Positions 24,990 to 38,299 of a stretch of 64,000 nucleotides of DNA are shown here, piece by piece. The notes under the pieces were generated by a model. The model was not told the origin of the DNA and did not search any database. It saw nothing but the letters and a program-made list of their open reading frames with translations. Both the position numbers and the translations under genes were made by a program. Positions within the stretch are counted from its first letter, which is position 1. Each line of letters begins with the position of its first letter. The stretch lies in NCBI GenBank assembly GCA_026182355.1, contig JAPFBL010000068.1, positions 2,497,001 through 2,561,000 of the forward strand. Direction: 5' to 3'. This DNA comes from Hermatobates lingyangjiaoensis (taxonomy: Eukaryota > Arthropoda > Insecta > Hemiptera > Hermatobatidae).

Positions 24990-27900
24990 AATGCTGTTAT
25001 ACGTATAATCTTAAAGTTGATACTAACTACTGAAAAAATAGTTCAATGGCCACTTCTTCACTTCAATTCACTTTAAACCTAAAATTATTCAGTAATTGTT
25101 ATTTAATTCTTGCTATTCTCCTCATGTTAAGAAGGATATACCTGATTTCCTCCTTTTTCTGATCCATCAAATTTGTAATATTGTTTAAGACAGAGATTCT
25201 ATATTCCTTTGAAACAACAAATTTACAGAGCATGACTATCCCCTCCTCTTTTATTGACAATCGTGTTTTACCTTCTGAGTTATTTTACAGGTCTAGATCC
25301 AAGAAGCCGATCCTCCGTATGAATTGCCTTACTGTTGCTATCCATGCAAATAAGGCCTCAGTTTTAAGTACTGTTTCCGTATTTAAATTTTTAATCAGAC
25401 CTCTGTTCTCAACAAAAAAAAGAGGTCTTTCTACTTTTCTTTTAAAAGTGAACTTACTTTTCCTAATAGTTGCTTTTCTACTTCGGTCTATGCTAAACCC
25501 ACTAATACTCAGCAGTACTTCAGTCATAATATAGTAAGTTGTCATCCTGCCCATTTGAAAATAGCTGTCCCCAGATCAGCATCCATTCGAATACTTTGGA
25601 TAGGGCATTTTCAATACTTTAAAAGAATGCAGTAAACACATTAATCCTTTTGGAAGCTACTTTTGCAGACCTGGCTATCCCACTAGATTAATCCATAGTC
25701 GCGTTGTAACTGCTAAACTAGTTCACTGAGTAACTAGTACACAACGAATACACTATGCCCTGCACTATTATATTCTTGTACACTTTCAGCTGCTATTATA
25801 GACCAAGTGCTGATTATACATTGAATTGCTTTATTCTTTCATTTAACCATCTGATTCAAGACCATTCTTACTTCTAAATATCAGTAGCATTTTTTTAAAA
25901 TGATTCTTTAAATTTATTTAAATTGTTAAGAGTTTATTGGATTGCTAAGATTCTTGTAATAACATTATTTTTAACAACAGTCAATTAATTGCATAAAATT
26001 CTGTGCTGATTGAGCATTAGAAGTTGAAATAAAAACACATTCTGAAAAATGGACCCCTAAAATATGTAAGTACTCTTTGGTTGACTTGTTTTTACGAAAC
26101 CTGTCGACGGTAGCGAACGACATCATGTACGGACCAGTAGCAGGGCTAAGTGTGACGTCATCCAATCAATCTTCTTTTTCGAATTTTCTTTTCCGTATAA
26201 AACTATTCAGCATTTACAAAATCTGTTTACTAAATTATACATGTTCTTAAAATATACTGAGGTCTAATTTTTTTTAATATATCAAATGTTTTAAAAATAA
26301 TGCCCATAAAAGTCATGCATAGGCTGGCTAGATTTTTTCAGCTTAATATGGGACATTTTTAAGACTAGGCTACTTTACGCAGTATAATATTGTGTAGGCT
26401 ATATTTTTGGTTATAATATATTTAATATATAACATGTTATATATATGTAATATATATATATTATATATGGACAGTCATATTGTCATATTATCTGTTTTAA
26501 ATTTTGTTTTCTCATTGTTTTCTGTGTATTTACTGTATTTAATTAGTCCCCGCAAAATCCGGGATGTCTGACCAGCCTGTTCATGCAGTTTGTATGTCAG
26601 ATGGCACACAAAGATACGTTGTTTGTTTCTGAGCTGTTTAAAGGTATATCGCCTTCAGTTATTAATTTATTAGAATAATTTAATGAATATATTTTCTTCG
26701 TTTTTGAGACATTATAAATCAAAATTTCTGATCAATCAGGGTGCTTCTAAGTTGTCTTACATGGGAATACATGGTTTTAAATTTGTACTGATTTGAAGTA
26801 TTGATAAAATATTACATCTCTGAGAGGTTTATCACTTGTGACTTTAGCATTCAAAAACTAGTGGTTTCTATTTCATCGCTATTCTAAACTCTCTTCCATC
26901 AACCAATGATGCCGGAATTTTGTAGCTTCTTTTATGGCTGAACATTTCAAATAGATTGCTTTAATCTTTCTTTTTTGATAAGTAGGCCACAGGATTATGA
27001 GTATCATCTTTTTGTGATTATTTTAACATTGCAACAACACCATTTCAACTGGTATCTGTGAAATATAAACATCTGCATTCTGGTTGCCAATATGAACTTG
27101 AACATAGCTGTTCTTTCATGACTCATTAAGTATTTTATGGCTAACAGCTTGTTTTTGTACGGTCTAATCTTATTTTTCTCAATGATGTGATAAATATTTT
27201 ATGAAATTTTGCTTAATTTACATTCCAACAGTTTTAACTGAAAACCTTTCTTCTTGTGGTTTTGTGGTAATACCACGTAACAATAGGTGAATATGTTTCA
27301 AAGGATCTGTAAAACTTCTTGGGGGGAAAAATATCAAAACATCATTCATACAGCTGATGCTTAATACATGTTTTTGGATGATGTTTGCCAATATTCTTGA
27401 GACTGTTGATGGTGGTTTATTAATTTATTACAACGTTGCTTATTTTTGAAATATCCGATAAACTGCTGTATACTTTTAAAAATAATTACTCATTTTCTAT
27501 ATCATAATATATAAACAAATGATATATGTATTTGTGAGTATAATATCTTAATTGTGGTCATCCTTTGGCAGCGAATACCAACCAAAATGATGATTAATTT
27601 TTAATAATTTAATTTTTTTAACAGTTTCTTAAAAAATTCTTCTATTATTTTTATTTTATTGGTAGTTTTTTCGGATTGGAATTTTCATTTTTTATCATCT
27701 CTCTCTTCCTTATTACTTTGATTAATTATATATTTATTGGTTCTTTAGGAACTATGTCTTTAAGCAGAAGTTTAGAACTATTTTTTAAATAAACCTTCTT
27801 TGTTACTTTCCTACAATATTAATCTTTTTTTAAAAAAAGGGTTGTGGTGAAATTGAATTGTCAAAATCTTTATTTCTTTATTTTTTATATTAAAGGTATT

Positions 27901-28985
27901 TAATATTGTAGTCATTTTTTATTTTAACAATGCTAAAATTTATAAATTTACTTTATTAATTATTATTTCATTTAATTAATTAGGGTCGCAATTATCTGTA
28001 GGTAAATTTTAACTTAGACCTATATTACTCTCTCGAATTACCTTTTAAAAATAATCGCAGCGTTTGGTTTTTTTTTGCTTAAGTTAGTAGTTCACTGAAT
28101 ATCTCTCGTATTCTTTATCGAAATCCACGATCCATTCTTGTGCATTCTGTTTAGAATTGCATTTATCCATCACGAACTTTTCTAGATGTTCCCCAAACTA
28201 GACTCTTTTGTGGCATTTTATTTACCTGGTCTTAAACTAACTTATTAAACCGTCTTTGTTTTCAATTTCTATATATGATACATTTTCTGAAACAGAATTG
28301 TTTGTTTTAACTATTGGCTTTACTTCTAACGAGTATTAATTAAAAACAAAATTACTACTACCATTCCGGCTCACTATACAATAAGGTAAATTGACAGCGA
28401 TATTACGAAATTAGCCAACCTTTTGTACTTCAGTTTTACTTTTATGCGCATTTTTGATTTTACTAATTTAAAACGGACTTAAACGCACTGACAGGAAATA
28501 CATATATCGTGTTAAAGTCCAATACGATAGATGGTCTGAAGCTATTTTCTTGCTCTTATCAACTTCTCTCTTCTGAATGCAAATTTTAACTTGATAGCTA
28601 TTTTCGTGAAACTAAAATCGATTTATAAGAACTCGTTGTAATCTATTTTTAGAATATTCCTTAAAAACAAGTTTATGTAAATAATATTATTAATAATACA
28701 ATTTAAGCGTGTAAAAAACAATAATTCTAAATAATGATAAAAAAAGCACCATCTGTAAGTGAGAAATCGATATTAAAAGTTTGCATACGCAACGATAACC
28801 AATTAAAATCAAATTTGCAAAAACCAGTGGATAATAATAGTTTTCATTTCGCCTATCACTGTGATCTGAAATGACGGTTCTGCCCGAGATGGTTTTTTTA
28901 ACAAAATTTTACATGAGGTTTCAATAAAAAAATAAGGTACAATAACGATGTTTTTCTTTATGTTTAAACTTTTGATGTGTGATTC
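24990..28985. other. Long stretch without recognised features
   Basis: Mostly A+T-rich. 25180-25550 is open in one frame on each strand (117 and 89 codons) without recognisable protein; a GACCTC...GAGGTC inverted pair lies at about 25400-25435. TGACGTCA occurs at 26153-26160. TA-rich palindromic sequence lies at about 26410-26470. Confidence 0.4.
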
Positions 28986-28994
28986 AGATCAGCT

Positions 28995-29060
28995 CTTCTT
29001 CTCCTGATGACGACAAAGTCGAAATATTGAAGTAAGTTTTGGTGTTGTTTCTTCGTGTTT
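28995..29060 (+). other. Penelope end with hammerhead-like motif
   Basis: CTGATGA (29004-29010), one C, GAC-AAA-GTC stem-loop, GAAA (29021-29024), then TATTGAAGTAAG. The same arrangement with another loop is at 59013-59034. Downstream GTTTCTTCGTGTTTTT resembles 59050-59080. An isolated terminal fragment. Confidence 0.65.
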
Positions 29061-29379
29061 TTTTCCTCTTAATTGTTTGATATTATTTGATACCTTTTAA
29101 AATGCATACGAGTATTATTAACGATCTGCCTTCATTTTTCACATACTTGCTTCTTACTTTTTTAATCTTTCTAAATAACACTATAGCTATTCCTTGCACA
29201 CAAAGAAATGTATTTCCAATAGTTGAAATTTCAACTGTTAAGGAGTCATCTCAGAATATGAACATTCACTCTTTCAATTTTTCTTTTATATAAGCAGTCT
29301 AGAGGGCATTAAGTAGTCAAGTAGGTTAACGTGTTTGTTCATAATGCAGTAAAATTAGAGGTCCAAGTCTGAGGAAGTA

Positions 29380-29692
29380 ACTGGGAAGGCTGGGGCAGTT
29401 TAGCTCAGTGGTTAACGTACTCGTCTCTGGGCTGGTAGTCCGGGGTTCGATCCCCACCTGGTCCTCCATTTATTCACGCGGGAGGTGAATAAATCTGAGT
29501 ACGTCGTCTCTCGAAGAAGACGTTAATCCGTCTGTCCCACGCCTGTACCATGTCAGGTTCTCGTTAAAGATCCCTACTCTAAATACACTTGAGTTTGGCA
29601 AAGTTTAGGACTCCCAATGTAAAATCACCGATCAAACAAAGACGTTATCACTCCCTAGGGGATCGGTCTAAACAAAAAAAAACTTGGAAGGC
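29380..29692 (+). mobile_element. tRNA-derived SINE, best-preserved copy
   Basis: The SINE occupies 29391-29681. The tRNA-related head has an A-box TAGCTCAGTGG (29401-29411) and a B-box GGTTCGATCCC (29444-29454), an internal RNA polymerase III promoter. A conserved body follows (ATTTATTCACGCGGGAGGTG, CGTTAATCCGTCTGTCCCAC, CTACTCTAAATACACTTGAG) and the A-rich tail ends at 29681. Flanks ACTGGGAAGGC (29380-29390) and ACTTGGAAGGC (29682-29692) agree at 10 of 11 positions, a target duplication. Five other copies in this window (4.1, 19.9, 39.4, 53.8 and 54.5 kb) share the body. Confidence 0.92.
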
Positions 29693-29699
29693 CCTTCCT

Positions 29700-30280
29700 A
29701 ACTAATTCCTTCCTTCTTCTCTCGTGAATAAATCTGGATCGAAAAAGTTTTAATATCTTGTCATTGTTTTCTAATTTATTTTTATATTTGGCATTTAATT
29801 TCATATTTCGAGAGCTTCTCTGACTTCTTCCTCTATTTTTCTTTCTTTTTCTTTACACGCATTGCTTTGAAGGCATTAGTAAATCCCACGAAAAATCAAC
29901 ATATATTAGCTACTTGCTAATGACTATTCTATGGCAATATAACATCCTTTATCTACTATTAACTAAGTATTTTGAAACAACAATGAAACTTATTATCACA
30001 TACAGCTCATATATATGTGTTTAGTGGTTTCTTTGTTTAGTTATGGCTCTTTGAGTTAGTTCTAATGTTAGGTCAAATGGCATCCCGCACTCTTCCTGCA
30101 TCTCTGGTGCATGAGCACTTCACCACAATATACTTTACATTTAAAGACACATGACAATGGTTTCAAAGTGACCTAGCCTCGCTCGTATTAAGGGTCAGTC
30201 TGCTGTGGCCTGTTCTCAACCTCTTCAGTATTATTAATATTAAGCATATAATATATCGTCTTACCTCGTACACTGCTGCT
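29700..30280. other. No clear feature; possible LINE 3' remains
   Basis: 30060-30200 is GC-richer and on the minus strand could continue the LINE remnant to the right, beyond the terminal fragment at 30.3 kb, but stops interrupt it and no motif is certain. Confidence 0.3.
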
Positions 30281-30335
30281 GTAGCTCTCGGACCGGTTTC
30301 GGGTTGTCACCCATCTTCAATAAGAACTCAGTATT
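30280..30335 (-). other. Penelope-type hammerhead-like motif
   Basis: On the minus strand: TTGAAGATGGGTGACAACCC followed by GAAACCGGTCCGAGAG. The GGG...CCC stem sits between a (T/C)TGAAGA box and GAAAC, as in the other Penelope ends here. It appears inserted within the LINE remnant. Confidence 0.6.
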
Positions 30336-30499
30336 ACTGCATATCGTCTGATTAGTAACTCAGAATGAAAGACTATGTGGAACTCAGGCTGAATCTGCGA
30401 AGCTGCGCAATGCTACTTGCACACACAGGAATACATTCCCGCCACACTTCGCACCACTGCTTCCCGACAGTCTTTAGGTGCGATACCAAGCATTTCTTT

Positions 30500-30840
30500 G
30501 TCCATACTTTATGCAGCTCTGTAAGCTAGCTCATTTCCCTTGATTCCCACATTCCTGGCATCCAGACAAACTCTACTTCACAGTCCATTCTTAAATGCGT
30601 TCATAAATTAGGTTTATCATGGAGTCGTTCTAAAATGAATTCGTTAGAGCTTTCAGTCTGACAAGATCAAGGAATGATTGTTCAGGCTCTATATTGCAAT
30701 ATTCAAGGGCTTTAGCTACTTGTCATATGGCTCAGTAGTAGTGGTAATGATCATGACCTCGTTGTATTCTTTGAGTTTTTAGCACCTCCGGAGCGCTTGA
30801 TAATAGGGAGCCATCTGTAACAATAAGCCAATGGTGGATA
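30500..30840 (-). pseudogene. LINE (non-LTR retrotransposon) RNase H remnant
   Basis: Minus-strand translation gives VTDGS (about 30806-30820), the first catalytic Asp motif of RNase H; then YCNIEPEQSFLDLVRLKAL (about 30645-30705), where the second Asp would be; and EFVWMPGNVGIKGNELAYRA (about 30513-30575), matching the W-PGHVGI-GNE-AD segment. In this copy His is replaced by Asn and the final Asp by Tyr, and stop codons intervene, so it is dead. RNase H of this kind occurs in the I/R1/Jockey-type LINEs. The reverse transcriptase is not visible to the right. Confidence 0.8.
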
Positions 30841-30849
30841 AATTCACAG

Positions 30850-32094
30850 AGAAACACTGGAAAGCTCCTCTATAAACCTTTGGTGATGTTTGCTTTTTGC
30901 ATATTGGTCTAGTCGAGTATGAACAATGTGTTTTGAGTATGTCCAAGGTAGGTAAAAAGAGTATTAAATAGTAGCGATCGTGTGTCTCTTAGGGACAGCT
31001 TCTGCTTTATTTCAGTCTACCGACAGTTAGGAATTTGTTTTTGACTAAACTTCATTAATTATTTTTATATTTTTTACAAGTATTTCTCTCGTCAACTTGA
31101 TGTTATGCCTAAGTGTCATATGGTTTATTGGTGTTTTAGCTATTAGTTGCAAGGTGTCCACGATGGAGAAGTTTTAGTCAGCTTAATGTACAACTGTTTA
31201 TCAGTTACACAGCCTCCTTCATTTGTTGAGATAATACTTGATGATTTGTTTCCTTCGGAGGAGAACTCTTGTTTCTATAGGTACTTCCCATAAATAGACT
31301 GACTCTTAACACTTAGGCTTTTAGAATAAGAAATTTAATATACATCTTCATTTCACATTTCACTTCGGGTTTAATTTTCATTATTTAATGAAATAATATT
31401 TCATCGTTTCAACTATTTATTAAATATACTTATCTAAATATATTGAGAAACATAAATACTATAATAACAAAGCATATGCACTTTATAACAGGTTGCACTA
31501 TAAACAGGTTAAGTAAAAATCAATATGTAAATCACAAAAAGAAACTCTGAAAAGGGACTAGGGGCTTTCGACCAATTAATGATCTTCATCACAGTCAATG
31601 TTATGTGATGAATTTTTTCAAATGAAAATAAAAAACCTTAGTTCTATTTCAGAATTTGTGAGTATATTACTATAATAATATATACATGCATATATTTTAC
31701 ATTATTTTTTATTTTTATATATTTATTTTCATTTATTTGCTATTAACTTAATTATATTTTTTTGCTTGTGAATTTATTAATTTTTAAGAATTATCTTTTA
31801 TCTTTCATTAAAAGTTCCTTAATTATTTGTAATATTTTCTTTTCTTTTTCTGGCTATTTCTACAACTTTATTCGTTTTCATTTCAGCTGCTCAGTTAGCT
31901 TTCGTCTTCTCACCCTATCTTATTCTTTCCTTTTTTCTTTAAATATAGAACCAATGATTAAACTGGACTAAATAGGATCTACTTAACTCTTCAAAATATC
32001 ATTTAAATACTTTAATAGCACTAAATAATAACTAAAGCACTCAAAATAAGTAAAGTTTTAGCTCTTCTTTAATTCTATTATTTTGCTGGTATTT
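30850..32094. other. No gene; Penelope tail fragment near 31550
   Basis: 31545-31625 (AAAGGGACTAGGGGCTTTCGACC...TTCATCACAG) is a diverged minus-strand Penelope tail. The rest is A+T-rich without recognised content. Confidence 0.4.
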
Positions 32095-32799
<705 letters not shown>

Positions 32800-34370
32800 A
32801 ATATTTGTTTTTCATCGAATATTGGTTATACGGCAGAATCAATGTGGACTGGATAAGTTTTATTTTTTTACAAATTTTTACGCTCAAATTAATTTTTTTA
32901 ATTTGATTTAAAAACTTTTCCAAATAGAGGTTTAATATTGAACAAAATAATGGTATATTTTTGGAAGGATAAGAATATGAATAAATATTAAGCATTCACC
33001 AGCAATTGATAGCGAGTAATCTATCGCTTGCAAAAAAAAATATTCTTCTTCAAGTTCTATTTCTTTTTTGCAAATTCAGGTTAATTTTTGTTTCTACTTA
33101 TAAAGTTGTGATTAGAAGCTTTAAACGTTTTGTTGTTGGTATTGAAGCAATTAGTTGTTCTGTTAGTTGTTCTAACTGAAGCAATTACAAACTGTATGTA
33201 ATCAAACATTTAGATGTTCAATTAAATTCTACGTGTACATCACAATCACATATGTACGTGTTTACAAAGTTATATGTTGTAGAATGTTTACCTTAATTTT
33301 CACGTGAGTCACATTTGTAGAAAGTATGAAATAAAAACAAATATTTTATACCCTAATTTGTAAAAGATGATCTATTAATATGTCGTTATGTGAATGAATT
33401 TATAAAATAATAATTGTTAACGTTACTATCAAGTAACTTATAGTTTTTAATTCCACCAATGATTAATATAACATCATTGATAGGTAAATATGTAAATTTA
33501 AAATTAAACTTATTGCAAATGTCAAGTTTTAACTTTCACAGAGTTTTTTTTTAAATTTTTAGATCTCAGATGATGTCATAGAGAAAAAATTTTCGTTAAC
33601 AAAAGTTATAGACTTGCATAACTTCAGACTTGCTCTAAAGTTCTTCATTATTGAAAATATTTTAATCTTAATATTTATGGATATTTTTTATTGTTTATAA
33701 CCTTTACAGGTTTTTTCACTAATAGATTTTTCGAACTAAATCTCAAAAGTGGTCCAAATAGAACTCAAAAGTGGTCCAAATGAAATCCGTAACATCAAGA
33801 TGTTACGGATTTCATTCATTATTAGTGTACGCACTGATAGTACGGTCATGCACTCACGTAGTTTCACGTATAGTTTATGGGGGCCTATTTCTATGACCAA
33901 AAAATATTATAACAAACAAAGAGACAAATGCTTCAAGTTTATTACAGTAGAAGAGTGCTTTGAAATATATGTGTCAGTTTCATTTCCATCAGTATTACTG
34001 AAATTATAAAACTAACATGTTTTCTTATGGTAATCACTAAAATTATTATAAGTCAACAACAGATACTCTTAAATTTTCAATTATTTATCAGAGCAATTAA
34101 ATTTACTTTATTTTTATAAAGTGAATAATGTGAGAGTAGGACAAACTGGAATATTTAAACATTTCTTGAATCTACACATCTACATATTTCTTTTTAAAGA
34201 TGTCAAACAACTCAAACGTATCTGCTCTTACAGTTCTGACAGATTTATATGTATTTACTAGCAATTGCTGTAACCACTTAAACCATTACAAAGTGGTCTT
34301 TTGAAGTCTTTACTAAAATTGTTCGTATTGAATAATGATTAATTTTAGAAGTGAAGAAGGTGATAGATAA
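32800..34370. other. No gene; perfect hairpin at 33779-33816
   Basis: Arms 33779-33796 and 33799-33816 are perfectly complementary over 18 bp around a 2-base AA spacer. A direct repeat TCAAAAGTGGTCCAAAT lies just before it (33743 and 33764). The rest is featureless A+T-rich DNA. Confidence 0.7.
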
Positions 34371-34379
34371 TAAATAAGT

Positions 34380-34660
34380 GAAGATGTAAATAGAATACAA
34401 GGTGGTAGGAGGGGTTGGTTTTAAGGGTAGAAGGGTGAGATGAATGGTGGTAATGAATAAGTAAGTGGAGGTGGTAGGGCACCTGTCCAACCCACCTGCC
34501 TCAGTCAGCCCACGGCCCTCCGCCCTGCTGTACCCTGACGGCCTACCCTACCTCACTCTCTGTCCTCTCTCAGGTGACCCTCATAACACTTCAATCTGAC
34601 GCTTCCACCACTCAAACCATCCCTGCACACCAAAAAGCCCTCATTCTCCTCTCATCATGA
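34380..34660. other. GC-richer islet with the strongest skew switch
   Basis: 34381-34480 holds about 41 G and 2 C; 34481-34660 holds about 80 C and 21 G (hand counts). The switch is at about 34480 (GGGCACCTGTCC). No recognisable protein in any frame. It is the clearest of the islets with this pattern. Confidence 0.75.
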
Positions 34661-34959
34661 AAACAAAAAACGCCGCATTTCGATATTTTCATTCAAATTA
34701 ATTTACCTTATCAATAAATAAAATCAATATATATTTATTTACTCTATTTATTGATTGATACGTTGACATATATCTGGGCGTGTGTCTGATTATATATAAC
34801 TTTTTAGCTTCTTATCTGCCAGGTCACTTTCTCTCCTAATGACGATGTGTATCAAAATGTACATGTGAGTTTTACTCTCATTATTTGTTGTGCATTTCAT
34901 TTCAGTATTTTGACTTTCTATTAATGCTGTATACATAGTATGTGATATATTTAATGCAA

Positions 34960-35225
34960 TAATAAATTAAAGTGAGGAAATTTAAAAAAAAATAAGAGTA
35001 AGACCATATTGTCAAACTGGAATATTTGGTTGTAACCGTCATGAGGAGAAGATGTAGAAGGAAGCCAAACATGTCTTTGCAGTGACAGTTAGAATCCAAC
35101 TATCATCTGTTGAGAACCAACTAATTGAGTCTGTACTTGGTCTCTTTATTTCTTCTCTTGATGATGATCGAACTCGAATATTCGAGACTGTAAGTGTTGA
35201 GATTTCCTTATTTACTCATCTGTAT
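34960..35225. repeat. Diverged Penelope terminal sequences
   Basis: 35150-35200 (TTGATGATGATCGAACTCGAATATTCGAGACTGTAAGTGTTG) carries a ribozyme-like box and the GACTGTAAGTGT tail shared with other copies. 34990-35060 appears to be a related minus-strand part. Confidence 0.5.
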
Positions 35226-35815
35226 TCATAATGAATTATGGTTATTTTTTCGGATCGTTGTCTCATCTTCAAAAATTATCTACTGTCCTCTCTCCCTCTA
35301 CTACATATGTTTATATAATATATATAATAAAAACAAATCATGATATATATATATATATATATAATTTTTTTTTTAATTTTTTGTACATTTTTTTTTGTAC
35401 TTTTTTCCAGTATTCTTTATTCTCTAGTACTTATTTCTTTTTCCTCTTTCGTATATTTTGTGTATATCTATTTTAGTCTTCTTCACTTACTACTAGTTTG
35501 TTTATATCCTATTTTATTTTTCTAAATTCTTATTCTTAACTAGTTTCCCATACATTACCTCTTTATTCAGTCTCTATCTTTTATTTACTAAAACAACCAA
35601 TGCAAGTTTTTTGTATTGTATTTATTTTTATTTATTTATTTATATTTTTCTTCTTTTCTCTATCATTATTTTTATTTCTTATAGTTTGTTTTTATCTTAT
35701 ATTGTTTATAATTTTTCACCTACTTATAGTTTAACCCAACCAGTACTGCTTATCTGAGCTTCTGTTTATATCTTTCCTAATTTTATACTTTAAGACCGGG
35801 TACGGTTGACAGCAC
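35226..35815. other. TA- and T-rich stretch, no gene
   Basis: (AT)n at about 35342-35363 and long T-rich sequence. Open frames here are low-complexity. Confidence 0.5.
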
Positions 35816-35819
35816 TGGC

Positions 35820-35985
35820 GGTTGCCGGGTTGGTTACTTGCCGTTGCGCCTACAACGTGCTTGGTCTCCCATTCTCTTTTCTCCTGAAGACGGATTACCC
35901 GAAAATTTGAGTCTGTAAGTGTGTTTCCCTACTTTGTGTGTTGCTCTTTGTTAATCTCGAACTCGTATATATATATATATAATAC
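35820..35985 (+). repeat. Penelope tail followed by (TA)n
   Basis: GCCGTTGCGCCTACAACGTG, then CTCCTGAAGACGGATTACCC, GAAAATTTGAGTCTGTAAGTG and (TA)n at 35967-35981. It matches the right arm plus spacer of IR-A at 11.7 kb in the same order. Confidence 0.8.
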
Positions 35986-36139
35986 ATTTTATTAGGAATC
36001 GGTCAGTCCAGACCAATCAAACATACATAAAAGTGCAAAAAGTTACAAATAAGAAAATACAATAGAAAATGTTTTACTTTGTAATGAATGAATTATTTCT
36101 TATATTTCCTCTGTTTTGTAGGCCTGTGAAAAAGGTTTT

Positions 36140-37700
36140 AAATAATAACCGAAACGTTGGCAATGAGAGTTTAATTTGAACCTGAAGAACTGACGGAGTC
36201 CTGATAAACATTTTATTTTGTTTCTACTTCACAGTCGATAATTTTATCTATCTATCTATATATATATATAGCTAGCCTGAACTTACATCCTCACATCCTG
36301 CCTCATTGTTATAATAACCTTTCGTTTGATGGGTATTCTAGCTTGCTTGTATTCTTATTTATTTTGTATCTAATCTGCTTGTTTTATAGTTCTATATATT
36401 TATATAAACTAAAAGATAAGACAGAACACAGTACTTATTGTTATTGATATTTTAAAGTGTAGCACGTCATTACAAGAAGAGAAGAGATGAAGAGAGGGAT
36501 TACTGCAGGGTGACAGAGAGACGTACAGTCTTGATCGCTTCGCCTCATTGAAGACAGTTCCCTCTTGTCTTCTACACTTATCTTTTACTGATGACCAGAG
36601 ACAGACAAAATATCAATTACAGTAAGCTTTTGTTTCTGTTAAGATTTTTGTTATGTCATCTTGTAGTTTTTAATTTTTCTGGCTTGATTTTAATTTGATT
36701 TATTAATACTTAATTGATAATTATTAATAAATATATATAAAAATGTACTAAAATGAACAACAAGGTAAAAAAAAAATTATGAAGGGCACCAATAGATAAT
36801 CACACTTGTCTCGAATTTTAGCTTTGATTGCCATAAGGAGAATGAAAAGGGTAAAGACAAAGAGTGCTGGTAGAACGATGGTTGGTCATCGTAAGTTATA
36901 TATATGTTGGGTCTCCAACCGTAGCTTCGCAAGTGCGCTTCGTGTCCCTATCTCAACTCTCCTGATGACAGATCAACCGAAAATTAGAGATGGTAAGTGT
37001 GTTTGTGTCATTATTCTGTGTTCATACTTTAATGTGAAACATTATATATATGAACATATATTTGGTAAGTTTTCTGACATCTAGTTCTTTGAATTGAAAT
37101 GCTCTTTCTTATGCCAACATTTCGATGTATTCATACATCATCATCAGGGCTACAAAACCATCTATAACCTTCAAACTATACTAGCCTTAAAAAGTATTAA
37201 TATTACTTAGCCGAGAGATTAATATTAGTTGTTGATAAAAAAAACATCTATTTACAACAAAAAGCAAAGAAAATAGAAATAATAATTTGTATACATTTCA
37301 AGGTAATGCAAAACAGTTGTTTCATACATTAAAGAATAGGAAAGAAAACGCTATATACTCATTTTGAGATGTTAACACGTATTCTTAAGTTTTAATGTTA
37401 GTATGGTGGCCCATATTGAAATTGTATATTGTTTTTGAAAATATTAGAGACTTATCTTGTTTTTGTAGCCCTGGTGATAAATACATCGAAAGTTTGCATA
37501 AGAAGGAGTATTTCAATTCAAAGATCTAGCCCTCAAAAAACTTAGCAGGTGTTGTGTTGAATGAGGAGGTCAAGAACAATTCGAACTATATATATTGATA
37601 AAAGTATCAACCGTGAAATAGAAACAAAATAAAAGTTTAGCCAGGACTCGGTCAGTTCTTCAGATTCAAATTAAACTCATTACTAAGATTGCGGTTAATA
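36140..37700. repeat. Nested inverted repeats of Penelope ends (IR-C)
   Basis: Outer pair: 36145-36249 is inverted at 37597-37698 (GAAGAACTGACSGAGTCCTG core). Inner pair: 37081-37156 is inverted at 37461-37530; both contain CTGRTGATRA...ATACATCGAAA and GCATAAGAA. The left outer arm is preceded by CCTGTGAAAAAGGTT...AACCGAAACGTTGG (about 36122-36160), another ribozyme-like box. Between, 36879-37012 holds a further plus-strand tail (CTCCTGATGACAGATCAACC, GAAAATTAGAGATGGTAAGTG). The arms are of different families, so one insertion lies within another. Confidence 0.85.
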
Positions 37701-38084
37701 AAAATGCATGTCTTAAGGTCCCCCTTGTCAAAAAAAAAAAAAAAAAAAAAAATGGGTTTTGTAAATTGATGTACGAGTATATGAGGTGTGAGTGTATGTG
37801 TGTGGGCCGGCAGATCGCTGGGTGTGTATTCGAAATTGTCTAATCACTTAACAAGTCGTCTAGTATGGAGAATCTTAATGAATTGGACAGAATTATACAT
37901 AAACACATGTCTAAAATATGGTAAGGATATTTTATCATATTTTAACTCAAAATGGAATATAATTCTTTCTACTTTTTGACCACTCTAGAACTTTTAATTT
38001 TTCTATTTTTTCTGTCGTAACATTACAAAGTATTCATAAAATTGTCATTTATATTGTATAATTTCCATTGCAAGAGTAAAGGAG

Positions 38085-38285
38085 GCACGACAGTTGCGCT
38101 TGCTGGACAGCGTGGTGCTACGAGTTTTTTACGTAATATAATTTATAAATTCTGGCTGCATTCATCTGAGTTTTGGGTGCTATGATTCTTGAGCACCATA
38201 CATCATCAAGCTCCTGAGCACTTTGAATACAGTCAGGGAAACAGTTAGTTCCAAGGGAAACTAGATGTGCTTCTTCTATTCGTTC
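38085..38285 (-). pseudogene. Coding-like stretch, unrecognised, minus strand
   Basis: From about 38287 down to 38131 one frame is open for about 50 codons, including IEEAHLVSLGTNCFPDC, QELDDVWCSRIIAPKTQM and ARIYKLYYVKNS before a stop, then continues open after it. The balanced residue use and Cys/Trp content look like real protein, most likely from a transposable element. I cannot name the family. No start codon is evident and upstream frames are broken. Confidence 0.35.
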
Positions 38286-38299
38286 TCACTCGCTGGTTT

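Noticed and set aside
25181..25554. Overlapping 117- and 89-codon frames on opposite strands
   Set aside because: No recognisable domain, both strands open, low-complexity hydrophobic residues; not reported as a gene.
29391..29465. A genuine tRNA gene
   Set aside because: A- and B-boxes are present but cloverleaf stems are poor, and the sequence continues into a repeat body with target duplications, so it is a SINE.
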